From the NCBI RefSeq assembly GCF_020405225.1, contig NZ_CP084472.1:124001-188000 (forward strand): 64,000 nt of DNA, read 5' to 3'. Shown here piece after piece: positions 36,446 to 44,139 of this stretch. Under the pieces are notes generated by a model. That model was not told the origin of the DNA, did no database searches, and saw nothing but the letters and a program-made list of their open reading frames with translations. Within the stretch, counting starts at the first letter, position 1, and every line of letters begins with the position of its first letter. This stretch comes from Natrinema sp. DC36 (GTDB lineage Archaea > Halobacteriota > Halobacteria > Halobacteriales > Natrialbaceae). A program made the translations under genes and the position numbers.

Positions 36446-37765
36446 TCAGCAGTTCGTCGCGAGCGTGATCCGGGCGGTGTCGGTCGAGCCGTCTTCGTCG
36501 ACGATTCGCAGTGCGACCGGGTGTTCGCCGGGTGCGCTGACCGTCACCTCGACCGTTTCGCCGGTCTCGTCGAACGAGCCGTCGTTGCCGACGCACCACT
36601 CGTAGCCGACGAGTTCGCCGTCCGGATCGGACGACCCCGACGCGTCGAGCGTGACCGTCTGGCCCGGCTCGATCGCCGTTTCGCTGGTCCACGTCGGACG
36701 AACCTCGATCTTCGCGGCCGGTGACTCATCGCTTGCGGACTCACCGTCGTCGTCCGAAGACTCGTTACCGTCCTCGTTTGAGGCCTCATCACCGGCCTCG
36801 TTTCCGGGCGCTTCGGTATCATCGTTAGCGTTGTCGTCCGCGGGCTCAGGCTCGGGTTCGGGTTCGGGCTCTGGCTCGGGCTCTTCGGGTTCCTCGGGCT
36901 CGGGTTCGGACTCCGCCGGCTCCTCGTCGACCGGTTCGTCGGGAGTACTGCCGCTGTCGGAGTCCTCGAGGAGCAATTCGCCCTCCAGGAGCCGCTCGAC
37001 GATGGCCGTATGCCACCTGACGCGCGTCTCGAGCTCGACGTCGGTCGAAACGGTTTCGGCGAGGAATCCGTCGGCGTTCAGATCGCGCGCGGCCTTGTGA
37101 GCGAGCAAGCCACTCGGGTCGGTGTCGGGCATGGAGAACGGCCCGGTCTGGAACGCGAGATTGGGGTCGTCTACGTAGTTCCGAGTGACGTAGTCGGCCG
37201 CATCCGCGGCGGCAGCCGCCTCATCACCGCTGGAGTGGAAAATCGCTTGCCCGACCCCGTCCATGGGGTCGCCCGCGTAGATCCCCGTCGACTCGTGGAG
37301 ATCGATCATGATGTCCGGGTCGTACTCGCTGACGACCTCCCAGATGGCGCGTGCGAGTGCCGTTTCCGGCGTTTCCCCCTCGTGGAACTGTCGGTTGAGG
37401 TTGTTCCCCTCGTCGTCGTTCCTGGTCCCGCGCTCGATCGCGACGGCATTCGCCTCGGGGATCGCCACGAGCGTGCCGGCGTCGATCGTCCAGTCGGCGA
37501 TCTGCCCCGCGGCCGTATAGCCCGCGGTCTCGTTTCCGTGCAGTCCGCCGACGACGATCGCTGTCGGTCCCTCGGCGTCAGCGCTCGTCACGTACGCCGT
37601 CGTCTCCTCGTCCGTTCCCTCCCGAATGACGATGGAGTCTCGACTGACGCTCCCCTCCTCGTTTTGGATCGCACCGCCGACGACGCTGGCGGCACTTGCA
37701 CTCGCGAGTGCAAACCCGGCTGTCGCTCCCAGTACCGATCTCCGTGAAAGTGAATCGCGTCTCAT
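36446..37765 (-). CDS. Exported aspartoacylase/M14-like protein with C-terminal PKD domain
   Basis: About 439 residues from the ATG at 37765, which opens a Tat-like signal (RRDSLSRRSVLGATAGFALA). The catalytic domain of the succinylglutamate desuccinylase/aspartoacylase group has the zinc motif GGLHGNETAG and a second ligand region MIDLHESTG, consistent with a zinc carboxypeptidase or amidohydrolase. A Pro/Glu linker (EPEPEEPEEPEPEPEPEPE) and an Asp/Glu/Ser-rich stretch lead to a PKD domain at the end (VTLDASGSSDPDGELVGYEW). Being outside the cell, it may trim a glycan- or peptide-linked amide; the substrate is unknown. Confidence 0.75.
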   Translation of the reverse strand: MRRDSLSRRSVLGATAGFALASASAASVVGGAIQNEEGSVSRDSIVIREGTDEETTAYVTSADAEGPTAIVVGGLHGNETAGYTAAGQIADWTIDAGTLVAIPEANAVAIERGTRNDDEGNNLNRQFHEGETPETALARAIWEVVSEYDPDIMIDLHESTGIYAGDPMDGVGQAIFHSSGDEAAAAADAADYVTRNYVDDPNLAFQTGPFSMPDTDPSGLLAHKAARDLNADGFLAETVSTDVELETRVRWHTAIVERLLEGELLLEDSDSGSTPDEPVDEEPAESEPEPEEPEEPEPEPEPEPEPEPADDNANDDTEAPGNEAGDEASNEDGNESSDDDGESASDESPAAKIEVRPTWTSETAIEPGQTVTLDASGSSDPDGELVGYEWCVGNDGSFDETGETVEVTVSAPGEHPVALRIVDEDGSTDTARITLATNC

Positions 37766-37905
37766 CCGTTCGGCCCCTCGGTTGCGGTCGGCTTTACTAC
37801 AGGTACGGTAACCGATGGAAACGGAATTGTTCCGGTTTTGCAATGGTTCGCGGCAAGAGAACGCACACGCTGTGGTCGAAAGCGATCAGCCGCGAACGGG
37901 CCCAT

Positions 37906-38880
37906 TCACCGAGAACGTGTGCGCTGACTGAATATGAGAGCGACGAGCAGGAAGCCGAGCGCGAAGACGACCGGAAGCGGTCGCCGACGAACCCCAGTGC
38001 CGGTGACCCAGCAGATACCGGGGTACGACCGCGGCGACGTGGCGGCGTTCCGCAAGTGCCACGCCCCTCGCAGGAATCGTCCCTCCGCGAGGTACCGCTT
38101 CGCGAGGATGAGTTCGTGGCTCGAGCGAATCTCGTACCCCTCCTCCTCGAAGCGTTCGACCTCGTCTTCGTACGCCGAGAGATACTGCTCGCTCGCGTTT
38201 TTAATGACGTCAGCTGACGGGTGGCCGGTATCGTCGCGGTAGACGAGAACGTTGTCGACGCAGGCGAGTTTGCCCTGCTCGAGGACGCGCAGACAGAACT
38301 CCGGGTCCTGGAACCGATCCAGGTCCTCGTCGAAGCCGCCGGCCTCCCTGGCAACCGCCGTGCGGACGAGCAGTGTCGAGCCGGCACCCGGCTGGACGTT
38401 GTCGGCGAGAATCTCGCCGACCAGCTCATCGTTGCCCTCTTTCGTGGGTTCGCCATCCCGGCGAGCGAGCACGGATGCGGCGGTCGATCGGAGCCAGCCG
38501 CTCGTTCCGGACAGATCGTACGTCGTGTCGCAGTAGGCCCCGACCCAGATGCTCGAGCGATCTTCGAGAGCCGCAAGCTGGCGCTCGAGTTTCTCAGGGA
38601 GCCAGATGTCGTCCGAGTCGAGGAAGGCGACGTACTCTCCGCGTGCGTGTTCGAGACCCGTGTTCCGGGCGACGTTCGCACCCTGGTTGGTCGCGTGAAT
38701 GACGGTCCGAACCCGCGGATCCTCGTACGCGGCCAGCACCGACTCGGTGTCGTCGGTCGAACCGTCGTCGACCACGACGACCTCGAGGTCGTCGATCGTC
38801 TGTTCGAGCGCGCTGTCGATCGCGCGTTGAAGCGTCGCTGCTCTGTTGTACGTCGGGATGATGACGCTGACTCGAGTCAT
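37906..38880 (-). CDS. Family 2 glycosyltransferase
   Basis: 324-residue GT2 enzyme. The GT-A domain has VSVIIPTYNRAATLQRAIDS, VVVVDDGSTDDTESVLAAY and the DxD-type motif YVAFLDSDDIWLPEKLE. GAGSTLLVRTAVAREAGGFD and EDLDRFQDPEFCLRVLEQGK are the usual acceptor-side segments. The C-terminal region ends in one transmembrane helix (PVVFALGFLLVALIFSQR), which anchors it to the cytoplasmic face. It lies between the aspartoacylase-like gene and the second deacetylase-like gene. Confidence 0.9.
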   Translation of the reverse strand: MTRVSVIIPTYNRAATLQRAIDSALEQTIDDLEVVVVDDGSTDDTESVLAAYEDPRVRTVIHATNQGANVARNTGLEHARGEYVAFLDSDDIWLPEKLERQLAALEDRSSIWVGAYCDTTYDLSGTSGWLRSTAASVLARRDGEPTKEGNDELVGEILADNVQPGAGSTLLVRTAVAREAGGFDEDLDRFQDPEFCLRVLEQGKLACVDNVLVYRDDTGHPSADVIKNASEQYLSAYEDEVERFEEEGYEIRSSHELILAKRYLAEGRFLRGAWHLRNAATSPRSYPGICWVTGTGVRRRPLPVVFALGFLLVALIFSQRTRSR

Positions 38881-39114
38881 TTGCCGGTCGTACCTGTCCC
38901 GATCGGTTTATTATCGCGTGGCTAAACGCCGTCGCCCCTCGTCGTCTCGCGTGGTGGCGTGCACGTAGTGCCTGTCGGTACCGTTACCCCGAGACGAACC
39001 GGTACGGCTGTAGCGACCGACCATCGCTCGAGGACAGCCGACCGGCTCTCATCGGTCGACAGGGCCCAACTAACAACTGTATAAGAAAGATCAAACGATC
39101 CGTCGACGTGGGTA

Positions 39115-40371
39115 ATGACGAACAGAAACCGACGATCGTTCGTGACGACCGTTGCAGCGGCTGGAACGCTCGGACTCTCCGGTTGTCTCTCGCAGTTGCG
39201 GGAGTGGCGTGGCGGCAATACCTCGTCGCCGGCGGAGTCGACGCCGAGCGGAGACGCCGATCAGCCGAGCGCCGACGGACTGCCCGAGCTCCCTGGTGAA
39301 TCGATCGATGACTTCGAGTCCCTCGACGACTGGATCGCGATGATCGACGGCGGCACCCTCGAGGCCGGGACTGACGATCCGTACGGCGGATCGCAGTCGG
39401 CTCGCCTCACCGCGAGCGAGGACACGGAGTACGCGGCAATCTACAAGGTGGTCGACGGGTTGGACCTGCGCAATTCGAACCTCTCGCTTGCCGTGAAGTT
39501 CACCGGCCGCGAGCAGCTCCGGCTCTCGCTCGAGTTATTCGCGCCGAACTCGCGGAACGCTCACGTGCTGCAGCGGACGCTCATCGGCCCGTCCGATCGG
39601 TGGGTTCGCGTCGATTTCGGCACCGGTCAGATCGAGGAGCAGCCGGATTTGACGGACGTCAGCGAGATTCGATTGACCGCCCGTCGGCGCGGTGACACGT
39701 CCGGCTCGATCGACTGCCAGGTCGACGATCTCCGCGTCGTCGACCGACCGGAGAGGGGTAACGTGATGCTCCTGTTCGATGGGATGCTCGAGAGCCACTA
39801 CACGGAGGTCTTCGATCGGATGGAGTCCTACGGGTACGCGGGCGTCGAAGCCGTCATGCCCGAAGCCATCGGTGAGGGAGAGCGACTCACGATCGACAGG
39901 CTCGAGGAACTGAGCGACGCGGGCTGGGACATGGCGGCTCGGCCGCGAACCGGCGCTCACTTTCTCCACGAGTATTCCCCCGAAGAGCAAGCGCGGATGA
40001 TCCGAGACACGAAGCTGTACCTCGAGAGCCGCGGCTTCGAGGACGGCGCGAAGCACTTCGTCACCCCGCGGAACGTGCTCAGCCCGACCGCTCGCGACCT
40101 CGTTGAGGAACACCATGAACAGGCGTTTCGGTTCGGCGGCGGTCCGAACGGGCTGGCGCTCACCGATCCCTACAACGTAGGATTCTTCGCCGGCGACGCC
40201 GGCAACGAAACGGAAACGTACATCGACTACGCCGCCGAGTACGGCCAGCTCGCGGTGTTGCAGTTCGATTACATCGGCGAGGACGGGATGAGCGTGCAGG
40301 CGTTCGCGGACCTGCTCGAGTATATCGACGAACAGAACGTGGATGTCGTTACTGCGACGGACCTGTTGTAG
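39115..40371 (+). CDS. Degenerate polysaccharide-deacetylase-like Tat lipoprotein
   Basis: 418 residues, same architecture as the gene at 34966: Tat signal with NRRSF and a lipobox Cys24, Ser/Asp linker, beta domain (about 65-210, ending CQVDDLRVVD), then a NodB-like domain. The metal site looks damaged. FDG at 221-223 replaces the WDDG of its paralogue, the HGTHD segment is replaced by ARPRTGAH, and LQFDY replaces NFHTF. It may therefore be a binding protein rather than an enzyme. A TATA-like box GTATAAG lies about 30 bases before the ATG. Its stop codon TAG falls inside the left end of MITE copy 3, so the C-terminus may have been set by that insertion. Confidence 0.75.
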   Translation: MTNRNRRSFVTTVAAAGTLGLSGCLSQLREWRGGNTSSPAESTPSGDADQPSADGLPELPGESIDDFESLDDWIAMIDGGTLEAGTDDPYGGSQSARLTASEDTEYAAIYKVVDGLDLRNSNLSLAVKFTGREQLRLSLELFAPNSRNAHVLQRTLIGPSDRWVRVDFGTGQIEEQPDLTDVSEIRLTARRRGDTSGSIDCQVDDLRVVDRPERGNVMLLFDGMLESHYTEVFDRMESYGYAGVEAVMPEAIGEGERLTIDRLEELSDAGWDMAARPRTGAHFLHEYSPEEQARMIRDTKLYLESRGFEDGAKHFVTPRNVLSPTARDLVEEHHEQAFRFGGGPNGLALTDPYNVGFFAGDAGNETETYIDYAAEYGQLAVLQFDYIGEDGMSVQAFADLLEYIDEQNVDVVTATDLL

Positions 40372-40580
40372 TAGCCACTGCAACGATTTCCACGCTGATC
40401 GCACAGTCCGCAGTTCTCACTCACAGTGCTGGCTCACGGCTCGCTTCGCTCGCCGTTCGCGTCCCCGCGGTTCTCGCTCACTACGTTCGCTCCGAACCGC
40501 GCCCGCTCCGAACCGCACTCGCTCCGAACCGCGCCACTCTCATGCAATCAGGTGTGCCGTGACTGTCAGTGGCTACTATA
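40368..40580. mobile_element. MITE family 2, copy 3 (extended form)
   Basis: The left end TAGTAGCCACTGCAACG and right end CAGTGGCTACTATAG are inverted repeats of each other. The interior shares the extended block of copy 2 (GTTCTCGCTCACTACGTTCG, and GCTCCGAACCGC repeats near 40490-40535). The copy begins at the stop codon of the preceding gene. With it, the gap 40372-40730 contains no gene. Confidence 0.75.
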
Positions 40581-40730
40581 GCTGGTGTCTGACCGGTTGT
40601 GACGAATGACTGGCTGTGACGATGATGTGCCGATAGTATCGCTGTGGTGACCGAGGGCGTGACGGAGCCGTCTGCCGCTTCAGGGAGAACGTGCGGTTGT
40701 CGGAACAGTGTTCGGTAGCGGTCGGGGGTC

Positions 40731-41419
40731 GTGTTTAGTTTGTAGCATTGTGCCAGACGGCGAAGGCTTGGAGCCACGATTCGGCTGTTGATGGTTGTGC
40801 GTGACTGAAACAGTTTGAGAATGAGGAGGTACGTCGCTTTATCTCGCGGAAGACACGTTCCGCCGCGTTCCGATTTCCATGTTTTTCGTATCGAAAACGG
40901 AGCCCAGATCGACGGAGTGCAGTCTGGAGATGTTTCGCTCCATCAACGAGAAACACGGCATCATCAAGATCATGTTTCTCAGTGAGTTCGTGCAGGAACC
41001 GTTCTGTCAACGCAGTCGTAGTCGTCGAATACAGCCGTATATGGAGTATGTTGTTCGTTTCTGGATCGACAGCGGTGTACAGCCAATAGCGATGTTCGTT
41101 AAGTTGAATCACCGTCTCGTCAAGTGCGACGTGATTCGGTTCCTCGTCAACTGTCGGCTGTATATCGCATTTGTGAACCCAATCATGGACTGCTTTGCGA
41201 CTGCGCTCGACACCGAACCTCTCTAATTCTCGAACGGTATTCGAAAGCGATAATCCAGCAAGATGGAGTCGAATACCGAGCTCCATCAGCCGACGCGGTG
41301 TCCGTTCTCGCTCCACAAAATCCAAATCAATCCAGTCGCTACTACCGCTGAGGCGTGCGATTTCTGCCATGAACCAGCTGAAAATCAGCACGCCTCACTT
41401 TTCACGATTAACTAAACAC
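40731..41419 (-). mobile_element. IS6-type insertion sequence, copy 1
   Basis: About 690 bp, bounded by GTGTTTAGTT on the left and AACTAAACAC on the right, perfect inverted repeats. It holds one transposase gene on the minus strand. No eight-base target duplication was recognised at the edges. A second, decayed relative in opposite orientation lies at 43296-43982. Confidence 0.85.
40735..41370 (-). CDS. IS6-type DDE transposase, intact
   Basis: About 211 residues, usual for haloarchaeal IS6-family enzymes. A helix-turn-helix region (LAGLSLSNTVRELERFGVER, then KAVHDWVHKC) precedes the catalytic core. The three acidic residues are visible as HVALDETVIQL, AVFLVDGAKHLQTAL and the Glu in NRNAAERVFREIKRRT. 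The ATG at 41370 (MAEIARLSGSSDWIDLDFVE) is preferred to the upstream in-frame codon at 41391. The reading frame is unbroken, so the element could be active and might act on the decayed copy in trans. Confidence 0.9.
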   Translation of the reverse strand: MAEIARLSGSSDWIDLDFVERERTPRRLMELGIRLHLAGLSLSNTVRELERFGVERSRKAVHDWVHKCDIQPTVDEEPNHVALDETVIQLNEHRYWLYTAVDPETNNILHIRLYSTTTTALTERFLHELTEKHDLDDAVFLVDGAKHLQTALRRSGLRFRYEKHGNRNAAERVFREIKRRTSSFSNCFSHAQPSTAESWLQAFAVWHNATN

Positions 41420-41479
41420 GGCCGTTCCAGCGGCGTTGTCTGGTTAAGCCAGTGTGTGAACCCTAATCCATATTAATCA

Positions 41480-41842
41480 TCAGGAATCGCGAACAGTCTC
41501 CCAGTCATGCTGGGAGATATTTACCAAGGTGCTCGCGGTCCACCACAAGGAAACGAGAGCGATCATAATGCCAAACCAGGCAGGGATACTTGCGCTTACA
41601 AACATAATAGCACCTCCCGCGATTCCGAAGATGAATACGCCCAACTTCACATACCGTCTATCACCATTAATGATATCGACTGTTGCGAAGGCAAGGGAAA
41701 CTAGCGCTACGACAACGGGACCGATTATTGATATATACAGGTCTCCTGTAGCCAGATACAGAACAAGCGAGACGACCGGTAGGACAACTATTTCCCGAAC
41801 CCCGATCCGCTCAATCAGTTTTCTAAAGTCGGGATCTACCAT
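41480..41842 (-). CDS. Small four-helix membrane protein, candidate halocin immunity or export factor
   Basis: 120 residues from the ATG at 41842 (MVDPDFRKLIERIGVRE). Four hydrophobic segments follow: IVVLPVVSLVLYLATGDL, YISIIGPVVVALVSLAFATV, YVKLGVFIFGIAGGAIMFV and WFGIMIALVSLWWTASTLV. The frame extends upstream to 42028, but that part overlaps the precursor gene and lacks protein character. A TATA-like GATTTATTACT (minus strand, 41864-41874) is about 22-32 bases upstream and fits a leaderless transcript from this ATG. Base composition is more AT-rich than the chromosome. Being directly downstream of a halocin-like gene makes an immunity or transport role attractive, but no homology was recognised. 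Confidence 0.6.
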   Translation of the reverse strand: MVDPDFRKLIERIGVREIVVLPVVSLVLYLATGDLYISIIGPVVVALVSLAFATVDIINGDRRYVKLGVFIFGIAGGAIMFVSASIPAWFGIMIALVSLWWTASTLVNISQHDWETVRDS

Positions 41843-41863
41843 AGGGAATGTTTCTCCATGAGA

Positions 41864-41874
41864 AGTAATAAATC
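41864..41874 (-). promoter_or_regulatory. TATA-like box for the small membrane protein
   Basis: GATTTATTACT on the minus strand, 22-32 bases before the ATG at 41842, the spacing expected for a leaderless archaeal transcript. It would let the gene be expressed separately from the precursor. Confidence 0.45.
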
Positions 41875-41979
41875 TATCGGCAGAATTCTGGATATATATT
41901 TCACCAGTAATTGTTCGGAATCTGTAAACACCAATGCCACACCGAAGATATTTAAATGTTGGATTGGTGAGTGAATCGA

Positions 41980-42999
41980 TCAGCAGCCGAACGCGCCTGC
42001 ACAGATAATTGCTGGCGACGCTGCACAAAGTGCTGCTCCCTGCACGGTAGTTACGTATCTACAAAAGACTCCGCAAGCCCCCGCTAGCACTGGATAAGTT
42101 GTAGCGTATGGGACACACCGGGTTGCACAACCGTAGAAGCCAAGTTGCGACGTGCCAGCACATATCGCAGGAATGACCGCAGTACAGGTGGTACAGCCGA
42201 TCCTACCGGCTAGACCCTGTGTGCTAACACCAGTATCATTTTGATAGCTCTCAACCACCTCAGGCGTGAGGCTAGATGGCAATTCGGAACTCTGGCTACT
42301 TACGGTACCAACCGGTTCAGTAGTATTGGGTAGTTGTCCCTGCTGTTGGTTCTGGACGACTTCATTACCCTCCTCGTAGCTGAAGAGTTCATACTGGACC
42401 TCGTCATTTGACTCGGCAGTCTTGTGTGTCCTATCTTTGGATCGACTCAAACTGGCACTATCAGAGGAATTACCGTGAAGAGTAACTGCTCCGGCAGAGA
42501 CAGGAATTCTACCGGTTCCATCATTGGCCTGAACCGAATCGCCTGAGTTGACTCCAGACTCCGGTTCGTCGACAACACCTGCCACTAGCACACCGAGATC
42601 TTGAGGAGTAGTGTTCTCCCATGGGGTACTGGTATCTTTCAGGAGTGAAACGGCGAGCGAGGGATTGAGTGCGTTGACGTCTTCATTATTCGTCGTAAGT
42701 TCGAGCGACAGTGGGAGCACATTTTCCACCGTCCGTCCTGTACTATCACTTATTTTTTGGCGAAGATCGCGAAGAGCGTTAGACTCCTTTATCACGGAGA
42801 CGTCGCCAAGAGCCGCTGGGCGTTTCTTGAAGCGTGAGTTGGCAAACTCTTGATCAGCATTCCCAGATGCCTCCCAATCCAACTGCGCTGAGCCAGTGCC
42901 GACAGCCCCGGTCAGAGTAGCGCCTCCGATGGCCATTCCCCGGAGGACTTTTCGTCGATTTATACCGTTTCCGTACGTGGTATAGTCATCGTATACCAT
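41980..42999 (-). CDS. Halocin C8-like microhalocin precursor (Tat-exported, ten-cysteine C-terminal domain)
   Basis: 339-residue precursor. A Tat signal with Arg15-Arg16 (INRRKVLRGMAIGGATLTG) ends near Ala38. A hydrophilic, cysteine-free middle part (39 to about 265) follows. The last 74 residues (266-339) carry ten cysteines at 269, 272, 280, 291, 295, 309, 313, 325, 333 and 339, starting GCTTC and ending GAFGC, amid Gly/Ala-rich hydrophobic stretches. Known halocin C8 is a 76-residue, ten-cysteine peptide starting with a GCSAC motif, cut from a Tat-exported proprotein whose N-terminal part acts as immunity protein. The architecture matches closely. Processing near residue 260-266 is inferred. 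The frame opens with a TTG at 43002, but ATG 42999 fits the TATA box. Confidence 0.85.
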   Translation of the reverse strand: MVYDDYTTYGNGINRRKVLRGMAIGGATLTGAVGTGSAQLDWEASGNADQEFANSRFKKRPAALGDVSVIKESNALRDLRQKISDSTGRTVENVLPLSLELTTNNEDVNALNPSLAVSLLKDTSTPWENTTPQDLGVLVAGVVDEPESGVNSGDSVQANDGTGRIPVSAGAVTLHGNSSDSASLSRSKDRTHKTAESNDEVQYELFSYEEGNEVVQNQQQGQLPNTTEPVGTVSSQSSELPSSLTPEVVESYQNDTGVSTQGLAGRIGCTTCTAVIPAICAGTSQLGFYGCATRCVPYATTYPVLAGACGVFCRYVTTVQGAALCAASPAIICAGAFGC

Positions 43000-43020
43000 C
43001 AACCTAATTTATAATATGGG

Positions 43021-43030
43021 GATATAAAAA
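43021..43030 (-). promoter_or_regulatory. TATA box of the halocin-like gene
   Basis: TTTTTATATC on the minus strand, 22-31 bases before the ATG at 42999; fits a leaderless transcript. A second AT-rich stretch, ATTATAAATTA, lies nearer the start, at about 43006-43016. Confidence 0.55.
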
Positions 43031-43031
43031 A

Positions 43032-43295
43032 CTAACTCCTGTATCTAATTCTACTTAATAGATTAGAATCGAGAACATCGTCTCCCACCGTCGCTGTGGA
43101 TTTCTCTGCCGACACGAGACTGTCTTGTTGAATCCAGTGGCGACGTAACGGTGGCTGTTTGATGGGTTGTTCGAGGGTGTAGACTGCGGAGATGAACACC
43201 AACTCACAAAATCCTCGGTACAAGTACGTGGCCTGACAGCGAATCCATACCAGCGCTTGATGGCTGAGAAGGCGGTTTCAATTATCCAGCGGGCG
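43032..43295 (-). pseudogene. Remnant of a second transposase (IS4/IS5-like C-terminus), frameshifted and truncated
   Basis: Read on the minus strand, RWIIETAFSAIKRWYGFAVR leads, after one frameshift near 43223-43230, into YRGFCELVFISAVYTLEQP. This W-E-F-K pattern is the C-terminal end of DDE transposases of the IS4/IS5 type common in haloarchaea. The N-terminal part is missing at the junction with IS6-type copy 2, which seems to have inserted into the older element. There is no full frame, so it is a dead fragment. The exact IS family is uncertain. Confidence 0.65.
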
Positions 43296-43982
43296 CTGTT
43301 TCGTTAAGCGTGAAAAGTGAGGCGGTACGATTTTATGGTGTCCATGCCACAAATCGACCGCCTCAGCGGGTGTAGCGACTGGATTGATTTGGGTTTTGTG
43401 GAGGGAGAGCGGACACCGCGTCAGCTGATGGAACTCGGTATTTGACTCCATCTTGCTGGCCTATCGCTTTCGAATACCGTTCGAGAATTAGAGAAATTCG
43501 GCGTCGATCGCTGTCGAAAGACAGTCCACGATTGGGTTTACAAATGCGATCTACAGCCGGCAGTTGACGAGAAACCGAATCACGTCGCGCTTGACGAGAC
43601 GGTGATTCAACTTGACGAACATCGCTATTGGCTGTACACTGCTATCGATCCAGAAACAAACAATATACTCCATATACGGCTGTATTCGACGATCACGATC
43701 GTGTTGACAGAACGGTTCCTGCGGGAGCCCACCGAGAAACATGACCTTGACGATGCTGTGTTTCTCGTTGAGGGAGCAAAACATCTCCAGACTGCACTCC
43801 GCCGATCTGGACTCCGATTTCAATACGAAAAACATGGAAATCGGAACAGTATTGAACGTGGTTTCTGTGAGATAAAACGTCGTCTATCTTCGTTATCAAC
43901 AGTTTTAGCCACGCACAACCGTCGACAGCAGAATCGTGGCTCCAAGCCTTCGCCGTCTGGCACAATGCTACAAACGAAACAC
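43296..43982 (+). mobile_element. IS6-type insertion sequence, copy 2 (decayed)
   Basis: About 687 bp, from CTGTTTCGTTAAGCG to GTTTCGT-type sequence read on the opposite strand (AACGAAACAC). It is similar in sequence and length to copy 1 and lies in the opposite orientation, so the pair encloses the halocin-like cassette. Its transposase is broken. Confidence 0.8.
43344..43975 (+). pseudogene. IS6-type transposase pseudogene
   Basis: Same protein as the intact copy: starts MPQIDRLSGCSDWIDLGFVE and keeps HVALDETVIQLDEHRYWLYT and the AVFLVEGAKH region. Damage is visible. A TGA at 43443-43445 replaces the Arg codon of ELGIRLHLAG. The second catalytic segment reads VEGAKH where the intact copy has VDGAKH. 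A one-base frameshift after RRLSSLS shifts the C-terminus out of frame; the expected ending SHAQPSTAESWLQAFAVWHN is still readable in another frame. The normal stop codon is also lost (CTAA to CGAA). Confidence 0.85.
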
Positions 43983-44139
43983 GACCGTTCCAGCCGAATG
44001 GAGGACGGACGGTTCCGAACCACGGCCGTCGGTCGTCGTTCGAGGCATCGGGTATCGTCTCGCGATGCCGAGTGAGCCGAGACCGATCCGCACCCGGCTG
44101 CTGTGACGCGCAACGTTTATCACACGTCTGTCAGTAGTA

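Noticed and set aside
41843-42028. N-terminal extension of the small membrane protein
   Set aside because: It overlaps the end of the halocin-like gene and lacks protein-like character; the TATA box fits the ATG at 41842.
43602-44075. 157-codon frame as an independent gene
   Set aside because: It is the middle of a broken IS6 transposase that runs on after a frameshift into unrelated sequence.
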